Shown piece after piece: positions 19,398-28,687 of a stretch of 64,000 bases of DNA. Under the pieces are notes generated by a model. It was not told where the DNA came from. It did no database searches and saw nothing but the letters and a program-made list of their open reading frames with translations. Position 1 is the first letter of the stretch; each line of letters begins with the position of its first letter. Source of the DNA: Rickettsiella endosymbiont of Aleochara curtula (lineage in GTDB: Bacteria; Pseudomonadota; Gammaproteobacteria; Diplorickettsiales; Diplorickettsiaceae); the NCBI RefSeq assembly GCF_964030935.1, contig NZ_OZ034990.1:1490001-1554000 (forward strand), written 5' to 3'. Both the position numbers and the translations under genes were made by a program.

Positions 19398-20009
19398 ATG
19401 ATTGTCGAGGAAAAAAAGATACCCAAAGATGAAAGTTTAAAAAATTCAACTTATAATGGAACAGATAAATGGATGAAATCAACGGAAGTTATTAAACTCA
19501 CGACTCGTAATGGTGGTGCATCAATTACCGATGAGATTCCCGGTGGCGGCATGGTGCAACAAAGAATCGCAGCTCAGGAAAAGCAAATACAAAGCAATAA
19601 GCTTCAGTTAATCAATAGCATATCTAATTCTTCTACTATAACATCAAGCTCTTCTGAATTTTCTATTCCATCACAGTCGTCTTCAGAAAATGGTTCTGTT
19701 CGACAAGAGAAATTAAGAGAATATAAAATACCAACATTGAGCCGAAGGAATACGAAAGCTTCATTATTTAGTAACAATTCAAGAAACGAAAATCCTAAAA
19801 TATTTAAATTTGATATAGAAGGGAGACTAATCATCTTGTCACAAGCTCATCCTTTCTTAAAAAATATTGATCCAAAAAGAAGAAAGGTTCCCCAAAGTTA
19901 TCGAAATGCATTCCGAATTGATAATTTAACCGATAAAGAACTGCAAGATTTAACTGACAATTATTTGAATAAAGCAATAGCGGTTGGTAAACCGAATTTT
20001 AGGGCTTAA
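19398..20009 (+). CDS. Hypothetical protein, candidate Dot/Icm effector
   Basis: A 203-residue protein I do not recognise. It is hydrophilic, with no signal peptide or membrane helix, and has a Ser-rich stretch in the middle (about residues 72-103, SSSEFSIPSQSSSENGS) followed by a basic region. The C-terminal third ends DLTDKELQDLTDNYL...AVGKPNFRA. A Shine-Dalgarno (GAGGTA) precedes the ATG. It is a single gene between thyA and convergent greA. The 11-bp-phased CTTAAG element upstream and the low-complexity Ser tract fit a regulated secreted substrate, but the function is inference only. Confidence 0.7.
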   Translation: MIVEEKKIPKDESLKNSTYNGTDKWMKSTEVIKLTTRNGGASITDEIPGGGMVQQRIAAQEKQIQSNKLQLINSISNSSTITSSSSEFSIPSQSSSENGSVRQEKLREYKIPTLSRRNTKASLFSNNSRNENPKIFKFDIEGRLIILSQAHPFLKNIDPKRRKVPQSYRNAFRIDNLTDKELQDLTDNYLNKAIAVGKPNFRA

Positions 20010-20041
20010 CAATATTTAATGCAAAAATAAAGAAAGTTTTT

Positions 20042-20518
20042 TTAAATATATTCTACTTTATCAATCTCTAAGTTAAGCAAACCGGCTGGAGTTTGTACAT
20101 CGACAGTGTCGCCTTCTTCTTTGCCAATTAATGCACGGGCAATCGGGGAGGCGACCGATATTTTCGAATGTTTGATATCGGCTTCGTCTTCACCGACGAT
20201 TTGATAAGTTACTTGTTCATCAGTGTGAGAGTTGATCAGATGTATCGTAGAACCAAAAATGACTTTGCCATGATTATTTATTTTGGTGACATCAATCACT
20301 TGTGCAGTGGCTAATTTGGTTTCGATTTCGTTAATACGACCTTCAATAAAGCCTTGCATTTCTTTGGCAGCATGATATTCGGCATTTTCCTTGAGATCTC
20401 CATGTGCACGCGCTTCCGCAATAGCGGCAATCACTTGCGGCCGCTTCAAGGTTTTTAGCTGGTGGAGTTCTTCTTTTAAATGTTCAGCACCGCTGATAGT
20501 CATAGGAAATTTTTTCAT
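20042..20518 (-). CDS. greA: Transcription elongation factor GreA
   Basis: Rescues backtracked RNA polymerase by stimulating transcript cleavage. The 158 residues match the family length. The N-terminal coiled coil contains [33 protein letters not shown], with the acidic D and E at the tip that act in the secondary channel. The C-terminal FKBP-like domain has [31 protein letters not shown]. It is monocistronic, and its upstream region contains a family B repeat. Confidence 0.98.
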   Translation of the reverse strand: MKKFPMTISGAEHLKEELHQLKTLKRPQVIAAIAEARAHGDLKENAEYHAAKEMQGFIEGRINEIETKLATAQVIDVTKINNHGKVIFGSTIHLINSHTDEQVTYQIVGEDEADIKHSKISVASPIARALIGKEEGDTVDVQTPAGLLNLEIDKVEYI

Positions 20519-20573
20519 GATTTCTCTCTAGCTTGCTTCATATTTTTCTTCAGCGTCCATACTGAATCATTGA

Positions 20574-20696
20574 TATACTCTTCGCACTTGACACTGCCTG
20601 GGTTGCCGCTCAATTCGCAATCCTCATGTATATTAGATATACCATGATTACTGCATGGACGCGGCACTTGTCAAAAATCCAATTCCTTAGAGCATA
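20574..20696 (+). repeat. Intergenic repeat family B, copy 2 (longest)
   Basis: A 123-base copy starting TATACTCTTCGCACTTGAC and ending with an AGAGCATA end. It carries about 35 extra internal bases compared with the copy at 30653. Its tail (GCGGCACTTGTCAAAAATCC) matches the copies at 4707 and 30653. It lies between dnaJ and greA. Confidence 0.75.
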
Positions 20697-20737
20697 AGAC
20701 CGATAATCATACCTTTTTTGATTCAATTTTTCGAGTT

Positions 20738-21886
20738 TCAGTTTTGTTTACTGAAAAATTTTCTGACACTTTCAAACCATAATCGTGCTTTTGGGTAGTG
20801 ATTCCCATTTTGCAATTCTTTTTCCAATGCAACGACAAATTCTTTTTGCGCTTTGCTCAGGTTGACCGGTGTTTCCACAAAAACACGACAGAGTAAATCG
20901 CCGGTTACGCCAGGGCGTCCAGGAACGCCTTTGCCACGCAAGCGTAATACTTTTCCACTTTGCGTTTCTGGCGGTATATGTAAGTTTACCACACCGGTTA
21001 AGGTAGGAATCTGTATGTCTCCACCTAGTAATGCAAGTGTTAAGTTAATAGGAACATCACAATATAAGTGATTACCTTCACGCTTAAATAAAGGATGTGG
21101 TTTAAGGTGAATTTGCACATACAGATCACCGGCAGGTGCACCATGACTACCTGCTTCTCCTTCACCACTTAAGCGAATGCGGTTGCCTTCGTCTATACCT
21201 GCTGGGATTTTTACTGATAAGGTCTTAGTTTCTTGAACTTGGCCTTGACCATGACACTCTGGACAAGGATGGGTGATAATGCGGCCCTCGCCATGACATT
21301 CGGGACAGGTTTGTTGAATAGTAAAAAAGCCTTGTTGGATGCGAACCTGACCTTGACCTTCGCAAGTTTTACAAATAGTTGGCTTAGTTCCCTTGCGCGC
21401 ACCTGATCCTTGACAACTTTTACAAGTAACCAGACGCGGAATACGAATTTGTACGGTCGTGCCATGAATTGCGGATTCTAAATCCAATTCCAATGTATAA
21501 CGTAAATCGGCACCACGTTGCGTGCGCTGACTTTGTTGACCGCCCCGGTTGCCAAAAATATTTCCAAAGACATCACCAATATCGCCAAAAACATCATTAA
21601 AGTTAAACCCGTGTGCACCCTGTGCGCCACCCATGCCAGCAGCATCTACACCAGCATGACCAAACTGATCATAGGCAGCACGTTTTTTAGGATCGGATAA
21701 AACTTCATAAGCTTCACTAATCTCTTTAAATTTTTCTTCAGCGGCTGCTGCTGATTTATCCTCAGCAGCATGATGTTTATCGGGATGATATTTCATCGCT
21801 AATTTACGATAAGCTTTTTTTAGATCGGTATCATCGGCATTGCGTGATACACCTAATGCTTCATAGTAGTCAGTTTTTTTTGCCAT
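20738..21886 (-). CDS. dnaJ: Chaperone protein DnaJ (Hsp40)
   Basis: Co-chaperone that stimulates the DnaK ATPase and delivers substrates, 382 residues. The J domain has KYHPDKHH with the essential HPD. A Gly/Phe-rich linker follows ([16 protein letters not shown]), then four zinc-finger repeats ([39 protein letters not shown]) and the C-terminal substrate-binding domains. It is the last gene of grpE-dnaK-dnaJ, separated from dnaK by 134 bases that hold two inverted repeats. Confidence 0.98.
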   Translation of the reverse strand: MAKKTDYYEALGVSRNADDTDLKKAYRKLAMKYHPDKHHAAEDKSAAAAEEKFKEISEAYEVLSDPKKRAAYDQFGHAGVDAAGMGGAQGAHGFNFNDVFGDIGDVFGNIFGNRGGQQSQRTQRGADLRYTLELDLESAIHGTTVQIRIPRLVTCKSCQGSGARKGTKPTICKTCEGQGQVRIQQGFFTIQQTCPECHGEGRIITHPCPECHGQGQVQETKTLSVKIPAGIDEGNRIRLSGEGEAGSHGAPAGDLYVQIHLKPHPLFKREGNHLYCDVPINLTLALLGGDIQIPTLTGVVNLHIPPETQSGKVLRLRGKGVPGRPGVTGDLLCRVFVETPVNLSKAQKEFVVALEKELQNGNHYPKARLWFESVRKFFSKQN

Positions 21887-21906
21887 AGTTAGAGAACCAA
21901 AGATAG

Positions 21907-21944
21907 AAAATCCCCTGTGAGTAAACTACACAACAAGGGATTTT
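21907..21944 (-). other. Inverted repeat just upstream of dnaJ
   Basis: AAAATCCC (21907-21914) and GGGATTTT (21937-21944) pair, with additional TGTG/CACA pairing inside. It ends about 20 bases before the dnaJ start codon, so the RNA hairpin could influence dnaJ translation or mRNA stability. Confidence 0.45.
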
Positions 21945-21978
21945 GAGATTTTTAATGGATATAGGTGTATACGGTCGA

Positions 21979-22010
21979 TCTAGTTACTGGTGTGACCACC
22001 AGTAACTAGA
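21979..22010 (-). other. 14-bp perfect hairpin between dnaK and dnaJ
   Basis: TCTAGTTACTGGTG (21979-21992) and CACCAGTAACTAGA (21997-22010) form a perfect 14-base stem with a 4-base loop, 10 bases after the dnaK stop. No T-run follows on the minus strand, so it looks like a partial terminator or an mRNA 3'-end protector that would make DnaK more abundant than DnaJ. Confidence 0.7.
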
Positions 22011-22020
22011 AGGCGAGCGG

Positions 22021-24003
22021 TTATTCTTTATCTTTATCCTTATCGTTATCTTTTTTATCCTTGTCTTTATCTTTGTCTTTCACTTCTTCGAATACCGCAT
22101 CAACAACATCGTCTTTGTTGTCTTTAGTACTGTCCTGATCAGCGCTACCCGTTTGAGTTCCTGCATCACTCGTTTCAGTACCCGGTTGCGCATAAAGTCG
22201 ATCAGCCATTTTTCCGGATAGCTCTGTAAGCTCTTTAAGTTTAGCTTCTATTCTTTCTTTATCAGTGCCTTTTAGCACTTCTTTCAATTCCTCTATTACT
22301 TTCTCTAATTGAGCTTTTTCATCAGCACTAATTTTATCGCCAACGTCGGTTAGTGCTTTGCTAGTGGTATGAATTAAATTGTCTGCTTCATTACGCGTTT
22401 TGGTGAGTTCGCGGAACTTGCGATCATCATCCGCATGTACTTCAGCATCTTTGACCATTTGTTGAATTTCCTCTTCAGACAAACCACTCCCTGACTTGAT
22501 AATGATTTTTTGTTCTTTTCCGGTGGTTTTATTTTTAGCAGATACGTTAATAATACCGTTTGCATCGATATCAAAGGTGACTTCGATCTGTGGTGTACCA
22601 CGCGGGCCTGGTGGAATGTCTGTCAGATCAAAACGCCCCAATGTTCTATTGTCCCTGGCTTGCTCACGTTCACCTTGTAATACATGAATCGTAACTGCCG
22701 GTTGATTGTTTTCTGCAGTTGAAAACACTTGGCTTTTCTTGGTAGGAATAGTGGTATTTCTTTCAATCAGCGGAGTCATTACACCACCTAAGGTTTCTAT
22801 TCCTAAAGAAAGTGGAGTGACGTCTAACAATAGGACGTCTTTAACATCACCACCTAATACCCCACCTTGAATAGCAGCACCAATCGCGACTGCTTCATCT
22901 GGATTGACGTCATGACGGGCATCTTTTTTAAAATAAGCTTTAACTACTTCTTGTACTTTAGGCATACGGGTTTGCCCACCAACCAAGATAACTTGTGATA
23001 TTTCACTGAGGGAAATTTTGGCATCTGAAATAGCTTTTTTACAAGGCTCAATAGTGCGCTCAATCAAATCTTCTACCAGTGACTCTAGTTTGGCACGCGT
23101 TAATTTAATATGTAGATGCTTAGGGCCACTGCTATCAGCGGTAATATAAGGAAGATTGATCTCTGTTTCTTCGGTAGAAGAGAGCTCAATTTTTGCTTTT
23201 TCAGCGGCTTCTTTCAGACGCTGTAAAGCAAGTGGATCCTTATGCAAATCAATCCCTTGATCTTTTTTAAATTCATCCGCTAAATAATTAATAACGCGTA
23301 GATCGAAGTCTTCACCACCAAGAAAGGTATCGCCATTAGTAGCCAACACTTCGAATTGATGTTCACCTTCAATTTCAGCGATCTCAATAATAGAGATATC
23401 GAAAGTACCTCCTCCTAAGTCATAAACGGCTATCTTGGAATCACCACGATTTTTGGCTAAACCGTAGGCAAGTGCAGCGGCTGTTGGTTCATTGATAATA
23501 CGTTTAACTTCAAGTCCCGCAATGCGGCCTGCATCTTTAGTCGCTTGACGTTGTGAGTCATTAAAATAGGCGGGTACCGTAATAACGGCTTCTTTTACTT
23601 CATATCCTAAATAAGCTTCCGCATCTCTTTTTAATTTCATTAAGATTTGTGCAGAAACTTCCTGGGACGATAATTTTTTACCATTTACCTCTACCCAAGC
23701 ATCCCCATTCTTGGCGGGGATGATTTTATAGGGGACCATCTTGATATCTTTTTGTACTGCCTCATCGTCGAATTTCCGACCTATCAAACGTTTTACTGCA
23801 TAAATGGTTTCTGCAGGCTTGGTGACGGATTGTCGTTTAGCCACTTCGCCCACTTTTATTTCATTGCCATCATAGCTAACGACAGAAGGGGTAGTGCGCC
23901 GACCTTCTTTATTTTCGATGACTTTCGGTTTACCTCCTTCCATAATGGCGACACAGGAGTTTGTGGTACCTAGGTCGATGCCGATTATCTTTGCACTTGC
24001 CAT
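22021..24003 (-). CDS. dnaK: Chaperone protein DnaK (Hsp70)
   Basis: ATP-dependent chaperone of 660 residues. The ATPase domain opens [21 protein letters not shown] and contains [15 protein letters not shown] and [13 protein letters not shown]. The [11 protein letters not shown] linker leads to the substrate-binding domain and the helical lid. The usual FEEVKDK ending is extended by a run of Lys/Asp repeats ([18 protein letters not shown]), giving a highly charged tail about 15-20 residues longer than in E. coli. It lies between grpE and dnaJ. Confidence 0.99.
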   Translation of the reverse strand: MASAKIIGIDLGTTNSCVAIMEGGKPKVIENKEGRRTTPSVVSYDGNEIKVGEVAKRQSVTKPAETIYAVKRLIGRKFDDEAVQKDIKMVPYKIIPAKNGDAWVEVNGKKLSSQEVSAQILMKLKRDAEAYLGYEVKEAVITVPAYFNDSQRQATKDAGRIAGLEVKRIINEPTAAALAYGLAKNRGDSKIAVYDLGGGTFDISIIEIAEIEGEHQFEVLATNGDTFLGGEDFDLRVINYLADEFKKDQGIDLHKDPLALQRLKEAAEKAKIELSSTEETEINLPYITADSSGPKHLHIKLTRAKLESLVEDLIERTIEPCKKAISDAKISLSEISQVILVGGQTRMPKVQEVVKAYFKKDARHDVNPDEAVAIGAAIQGGVLGGDVKDVLLLDVTPLSLGIETLGGVMTPLIERNTTIPTKKSQVFSTAENNQPAVTIHVLQGEREQARDNRTLGRFDLTDIPPGPRGTPQIEVTFDIDANGIINVSAKNKTTGKEQKIIIKSGSGLSEEEIQQMVKDAEVHADDDRKFRELTKTRNEADNLIHTTSKALTDVGDKISADEKAQLEKVIEELKEVLKGTDKERIEAKLKELTELSGKMADRLYAQPGTETSDAGTQTGSADQDSTKDNKDDVVDAVFEEVKDKDKDKDKKDNDKDKDKE

Positions 24004-24130
24004 AAATTTCTCCGCGTTAATTAGCTTAATTTTTTATTGGTATAAATTATGTTGAAAAACGGTTTGTTAATGGAAAATTAACAACTCCTACTAAAATTGG
24101 GTTGAGATGTTTAATTTTCAAGGTGTAGTC

Positions 24131-24793
24131 TTACGAAGTTTTTTCTTTGACTTTCGCGACTACCACTAAAGCGGGACGCATCAGTCTTTCATGAAGTAAA
24201 TAGCCTTTTTGTAGGACCTTAATGATGGTATTCGGTGGAAACTCATCATTTTCTTCGGCTAACATGGCTTCATGAAAGTGAGGATCAAACTGCTTACCGG
24301 CTGGTTCTATCGGTTTCACGCCATTTTTTTCCAAGAGATTTTCTAACTGTTTCAGTGTGAGCTGGATGCCTGATAAAGCAAGGTCATGTTCTTTAGCGAT
24401 GGCAAGTTCGAGTGCCTTTTCTAAACTATCCTTTATAGGCAGCAATTCTTTGATAAATTTTTCTAATGAAAATTTATAAGCGTTGTCAATATCGCGCTTA
24501 GTGCGACGTTGGATATTCTCCATTTCAGCCAGCTGGTAAATTTTTTGCTCTTCAACCTTCACTAATTGGCTTTTATAGTCATTGACTCGTTTTTCCGTCT
24601 CAAGTAGCTGTGCTTCTAGCGCTGCATAGTCAGGATGGGTTAGTTGTTTTTCCTGTTCAGGTTTTTCCTTTTCTGTAGAAGGGATTTTTTTCTCGTTAGC
24701 AGTAGGGGAAACTTGTTTTGCTGCAATATTGAGCTTTTCCCAAGTGGATTTTTTTGATGGTTCTTTTTCAGTCATTTCTGACAGGGCTCCCAT
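24131..24793 (-). CDS. grpE: Nucleotide exchange factor GrpE
   Basis: Releases ADP from DnaK. It is 220 residues counted from ATG 24793. ATG 24775 (MTEKEPSKKS) is an alternative with GGGAG upstream and may be the true start. A charged disordered N terminus is followed by a long coiled coil and the family signature NIQRRTKRDIDNAYKFSLEKFIKELLPIKDSLEKAL. The C-terminal beta domain ends NTIIKVLQKGYLLHERLMRPALVVVAK. It is the first gene of the heat-shock operon. Confidence 0.97.
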   Translation of the reverse strand: MGALSEMTEKEPSKKSTWEKLNIAAKQVSPTANEKKIPSTEKEKPEQEKQLTHPDYAALEAQLLETEKRVNDYKSQLVKVEEQKIYQLAEMENIQRRTKRDIDNAYKFSLEKFIKELLPIKDSLEKALELAIAKEHDLALSGIQLTLKQLENLLEKNGVKPIEPAGKQFDPHFHEAMLAEENDEFPPNTIIKVLQKGYLLHERLMRPALVVVAKVKEKTS

Positions 24794-24844
24794 TTTTTAA
24801 AGAAAGAGATAACTACTCTATATTAGATAGAGGCACATGCATAA

Positions 24845-24874
24845 ATTATGGAGACTCGACCGCTTGGATTCAAG
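24845..24874 (-). promoter_or_regulatory. Sigma-32-type heat-shock promoter of grpE-dnaK-dnaJ
   Basis: On the minus strand CTTGAA (24869-24874) is followed after 15 bases by CTCCATAAT (24845-24853). The sigma-32 consensus is CTTGAAA, then a spacer of about 11-16 bases, then CCCCATnT. It lies about 50 bases upstream of grpE, so the chaperone unit is probably under heat-shock sigma control. Confidence 0.7.
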
Positions 24875-25005
24875 AGTAGGGTGCTCGCAGGATGAAAATT
24901 TAACTAAAAAATCTAATCACGACTAATATAAAAAGTATCCCAGTTGACTAGAGTGACAGTTTCGAACAGGATATCGGCAATCTTTAACGTATGAAATAAC
25001 CGCTT

Positions 25006-25893
25006 ATGAGCAAGATTTTTACAACCATTGGTTTGATCGGCAGGCAAGGCATGAAGGATGTCAGTGATACACTGATCTCTGTCTTAGATTATTTACAATC
25101 TCATGATTATGAAGTATTGGTGGAAGAAGGAACGGCACATTGTTTTAAAAATCGCCAATTTACTTCCTGCACTCGTGATCAATTAGCTCAAAAAGTTGAT
25201 TTGTTGATTGTGGTGGGTGGCGATGGAAGTCTTATCAATGCGGCGCATAGTGCGGTAAAACATAATACTCCGGTGCTAGGCGTCAATCGCGGTCGTCTTG
25301 GTTTTCTTACCGATATTCATCCTCAAGATTTAGAAAAGAGAATAGGTGAAGTATTAGGAGGAAGTTATCAAGAAGAGAAACGTTTTCTACTAAATGCCAC
25401 AATAGCCATGCAATTAGATAAGCAACAGGCGGGGATCGCTTTAAATGAAGTGGTGTTAATGCCGGGCAATGTGGCACGTATGATCGAATTTTCTATCATG
25501 ATTGATGACCAATTTGTCTGCGCTCAACAAGCCGATGGGTTAATAGTGGCGACACCGACCGGATCAACAGCTTATGCTCTATCTGGTGGAGGCCCGATTT
25601 TATACCCACAGCTTGATGCTATTGTGCTTGTCCCGATGTTTCCGCATACACTGAGCGCGAGACCTATCGTTGTTTCGGCAGAAAGTCGTATTGTGATTCA
25701 CATTGATACTCATAGTACAGCCGCACCCTGGTTAAGCTGTGATGGGCAAGAACGCATTTCAGTTCCTGTCGGTGCTAATATTAGCATTCAAAAAAATGCT
25801 AAAGCACTGCGCCTAATTCATCCTTTAGATTATAATTATTTTGAAACTTTACGGTCAAAATTACATTGGCATAAACATAATAATACTAAATAA
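25006..25893 (+). CDS. nadK: NAD kinase
   Basis: Phosphorylates NAD to NADP. The 295 residues match the family. The GGDG motif appears in VVGGDGSLINAAH, followed by the conserved GVNRGRLGFLTDI and the nucleotide-binding TPTGSTAYALSGGGPI. The C terminus holds SARPIVVS and LSCDGQE. It sits divergent from grpE, next to the heat-shock genes, as in many gammaproteobacteria (where recN often follows; here an unknown gene follows instead). Confidence 0.98.
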   Translation: MSKIFTTIGLIGRQGMKDVSDTLISVLDYLQSHDYEVLVEEGTAHCFKNRQFTSCTRDQLAQKVDLLIVVGGDGSLINAAHSAVKHNTPVLGVNRGRLGFLTDIHPQDLEKRIGEVLGGSYQEEKRFLLNATIAMQLDKQQAGIALNEVVLMPGNVARMIEFSIMIDDQFVCAQQADGLIVATPTGSTAYALSGGGPILYPQLDAIVLVPMFPHTLSARPIVVSAESRIVIHIDTHSTAAPWLSCDGQERISVPVGANISIQKNAKALRLIHPLDYNYFETLRSKLHWHKHNNTK

Positions 25894-26029
25894 ATAAAAA
25901 TTAATTTGTTAATTTTAAATTGGTATTTAGCTACTTAAACTAAAAATAAAGTTTCTTATTAGTTGATTTTTTTTATTTTTTTTTGTACTCTATTATCATT
26001 AAAATAATTATAACAATAATAAGGTTTTT

Positions 26030-27259
26030 ATGCCTGATCCTTATGCCAAATTGTCAGTTTTTCATAATACATTAGATGAGCTTGAACCTTTTAAAGACAA
26101 GAAAGCTGCGCAAGATTTTCAAAAAATCAATCCTACTACCGATAGCAATATCCTAATTCCTTATTTTGAAAATGCACGAATTGAATTATTGCTGCCTGGT
26201 TCGGCATGTTTTAAATCCTCAGATTTAAATAAAAATGTAAGAGTTATCGGCGCTAGAAATCCTAGTAAGAGAAAAAAATTTTCGGTTAGAATTAAGCATT
26301 TTTTTTATCAAAAACTAGGTATACATTATGTTCGTAATATAAATGACCTCATTGGAGATAGTATTAATTTAGATGAAGGTAGATTTATTATCACTTATAA
26401 TCAAATTAACAATAATGATAATGACAGTGCATTCGAAAAATTTATTGAAAAAGAAAATCAAGAAAGTTCTAAACAATTTAAAGAAAATCTTTTTGCTGGA
26501 AAACCATTTATTGACGATGCTGAATTTTTAGAAAATCTTTCTAAATTAGCTGCAGATTTAAAGTTAGAAGGAGGAATGACTTATTTTATTTTTAAAGAAA
26601 AGGATGGCAGTAAAAAAATATTACGCCAGACCTTTAAACAAGATGATAATGAAAATGTAACAAAATTTTTAAAGAATGAAAAAAAAATTGGATTATCCAA
26701 ATCTGCTGAGTTAAAACCACATAAATATAAAAATTACCACTTACTTGGATTTGCGCGGGATTGGATAAAATGGACAATGTTTGCCGGGGTGACTGGGATA
26801 GGAGCAGGATTGATTTTAGGGCTCTTTGTTACTCCTCCATTAGGTACAATTCTAGCTGCGTTGGCAGCGGTAATTACTTTTGTAGGGATTAGTAGCTTAG
26901 GTTTTTCAAAAGCAATTCAAAATAACCAAACCACGATTGAATTTGGAACATCTGAGTTGGTCGATGAACAGCAGATTGGCTTTGTTTCTAGAATGAAAAA
27001 ATTTTTACATAGTCTTTTTAGTGGAAAATCAAACAAAACTGCCATTTTTCGTACTAAGAATGCCGAGTCTGAAATATTCACTACCATGGTCGATTCACCT
27101 ATTGAATCTGATGCTGTTGCAAATTTGAATCGATCTGGCGCAAGCTTGGTAATGTCAAGTTTAGCATTAAGCTTATTATTTAAGTTTCGGCAAGAAAATG
27201 ACTCTTCTATTACTGAAGATAATCAGTTGCATAGCATTCACACAATATTAAAAAAATAA
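26030..27259 (+). CDS. Hypothetical membrane protein, candidate effector
   Basis: A 409-residue protein I do not recognise. A soluble, Asn/Asp/Lys-rich N-terminal 240 residues precede a hairpin of two hydrophobic helices (about residues 246-292, WTMFAGVTGIGAGLILGLF then LGTILAALAAVITFVGISSLGF). A soluble C-terminal region carries another short hydrophobic stretch (SLVMSSLALSLLF). There is no signal peptide. It is very AT-rich, with a ATAAGG Shine-Dalgarno. A central hydrophobic hairpin in an otherwise hydrophilic protein is common in Legionellales effectors that insert in host membranes; this role is inferred. Confidence 0.7.
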   Translation: MPDPYAKLSVFHNTLDELEPFKDKKAAQDFQKINPTTDSNILIPYFENARIELLLPGSACFKSSDLNKNVRVIGARNPSKRKKFSVRIKHFFYQKLGIHYVRNINDLIGDSINLDEGRFIITYNQINNNDNDSAFEKFIEKENQESSKQFKENLFAGKPFIDDAEFLENLSKLAADLKLEGGMTYFIFKEKDGSKKILRQTFKQDDNENVTKFLKNEKKIGLSKSAELKPHKYKNYHLLGFARDWIKWTMFAGVTGIGAGLILGLFVTPPLGTILAALAAVITFVGISSLGFSKAIQNNQTTIEFGTSELVDEQQIGFVSRMKKFLHSLFSGKSNKTAIFRTKNAESEIFTTMVDSPIESDAVANLNRSGASLVMSSLALSLLFKFRQENDSSITEDNQLHSIHTILKK

Positions 27260-27354
27260 TGTTATCCTATTAATGTTATCTGATTTTTTGATGCAAGTGT
27301 GCAAAAAAATCTGTGCTCAGTTAGTATGCCTTAAAGAAAATAACAAGGAGTGTT

Positions 27355-28674
27355 ATGTTGCTAAGTCGATTACACAATCAAAAAGGCACACGGAAAATAT
27401 TAGTCGATTTACTTTTTAAAAAAGGCTATTGTCTCTGTATTCCCGATCCAGGAATTATTAAATCACACCTCGAACAGGTACATCCAAGCTGGATACAAAG
27501 CTTCTTGTTAAGTAAAAATGAGCTTGAACTTTCAGTGATCCCGATGTTTATGTTCATTTTTATTAAAAATAAGAGTTTGACGACCGATCAAAGCAAATGC
27601 TTACTTGAATTATTGCAAATATTAATGGCGCGAGCGGAATTCGATACTATCGATCAAATATTTTTTGATAATAAAATTAATCAAATGGCTTGGGCCTATT
27701 ATATAGTAAGTGAGTTGATAAAATTTAGGTTAAGCGATTTTGTTATTTCGGATAAAAATAGCAAAAGAATAACGGCGCTAGCGGCGTGTATCGATTTTTT
27801 TTTTGACCAGGCCAGCGCGCTTACCATAACAAAATTAAGTTTAAATAATGAAAATACCGGTTTTTATATTATTCAAAAACTTATGTTTCTTATAGCCCAC
27901 AAGACTTTACATCCCAGCCAAGTTATTTATTTAAACGATATTGGTAAGAAAATAATTGATAAGACCACAAACTTCGGTATAGAAACATTAGTTTTCCGGA
28001 CACAACGTAATGGATTTAGTTTCATTTGGTGCGTTTTAGGGACATGGTTACAGATGGTGTTTGAGAATGAAAAATCAAATCAATTTAAAATTAATTATTA
28101 CGCCCAGCTAACTAATGGTTTATTGGAAAAAATCAGTGCTGAAAAATTGCCCACCATTTTGTTAGAAAATGAAACAAAAGGTTATATAATAATTTTACGT
28201 TATATTTTTTTTAAACGCTTGAGGCTTAGCTCCTCGCAGCAGGACTTAAGCGAAACCTTCAGTTTCTTTAATCGATGGTGTAAAAAAATATTTTCTACGC
28301 TTACTTTTCAACAAATTGAATTAATTTTAGATAATTTCCCTTCATTACTCATTAATGATCGAAACCTTTCCTATACGGATCGACAGCAATTAATACAAGA
28401 TTTCTTTGTTTATTTGTTTGAGTTTTCTAGATTGCAACCCAAAGAGATTGTCCAGTTAAAAGATTTAAAACAACGACTAGAAGATCGTTGTTCACCTAGT
28501 AATAAAATAATAAGATTTTTTAACCAGATAAAAACGCATTGCCGATTTTTTAACAGGTCTAATTTTCGAAATGCTATCCAAAAGGAGGATGAAATTTCTC
28601 TTGATGAAAGCAGTGATCTGCTGAGTGTTGAGTATGCTAGACTAAACAACAATTATTTGACAGTGAGTAGGTAA
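27355..28674 (+). CDS. Hypothetical helical protein with degenerate internal repeats
   Basis: A 439-residue protein, not recognised. It is almost wholly helical, rich in Leu, Ile and Phe, without a signal peptide. A motif recurs about every 65 residues: NENTGFYIIQKLMFLI, QRNGFSFIWCVLGTW and NETKGYIIILRYIFF share N-x-x-G-[FY]-x-I/F and a hydrophobic helix. The C terminus is acidic then polar (KEDEISLDESSDLLSVEY), resembling the Glu-rich secretion signal of Dot/Icm substrates. It starts behind AAGGAG and ends 13 bases before tpiA. Confidence 0.7.
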   Translation: MLLSRLHNQKGTRKILVDLLFKKGYCLCIPDPGIIKSHLEQVHPSWIQSFLLSKNELELSVIPMFMFIFIKNKSLTTDQSKCLLELLQILMARAEFDTIDQIFFDNKINQMAWAYYIVSELIKFRLSDFVISDKNSKRITALAACIDFFFDQASALTITKLSLNNENTGFYIIQKLMFLIAHKTLHPSQVIYLNDIGKKIIDKTTNFGIETLVFRTQRNGFSFIWCVLGTWLQMVFENEKSNQFKINYYAQLTNGLLEKISAEKLPTILLENETKGYIIILRYIFFKRLRLSSSQQDLSETFSFFNRWCKKIFSTLTFQQIELILDNFPSLLINDRNLSYTDRQQLIQDFFVYLFEFSRLQPKEIVQLKDLKQRLEDRCSPSNKIIRFFNQIKTHCRFFNRSNFRNAIQKEDEISLDESSDLLSVEYARLNNNYLTVSR

Positions 28675-28687
28675 GAGGAATCTCGTC

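Noticed and set aside
24885-24940. Possible fifth family B copy (ACTAAAAAATCTAATC...)
   Set aside because: Only the tail is similar and no TATACTC head is found; too decayed to support.
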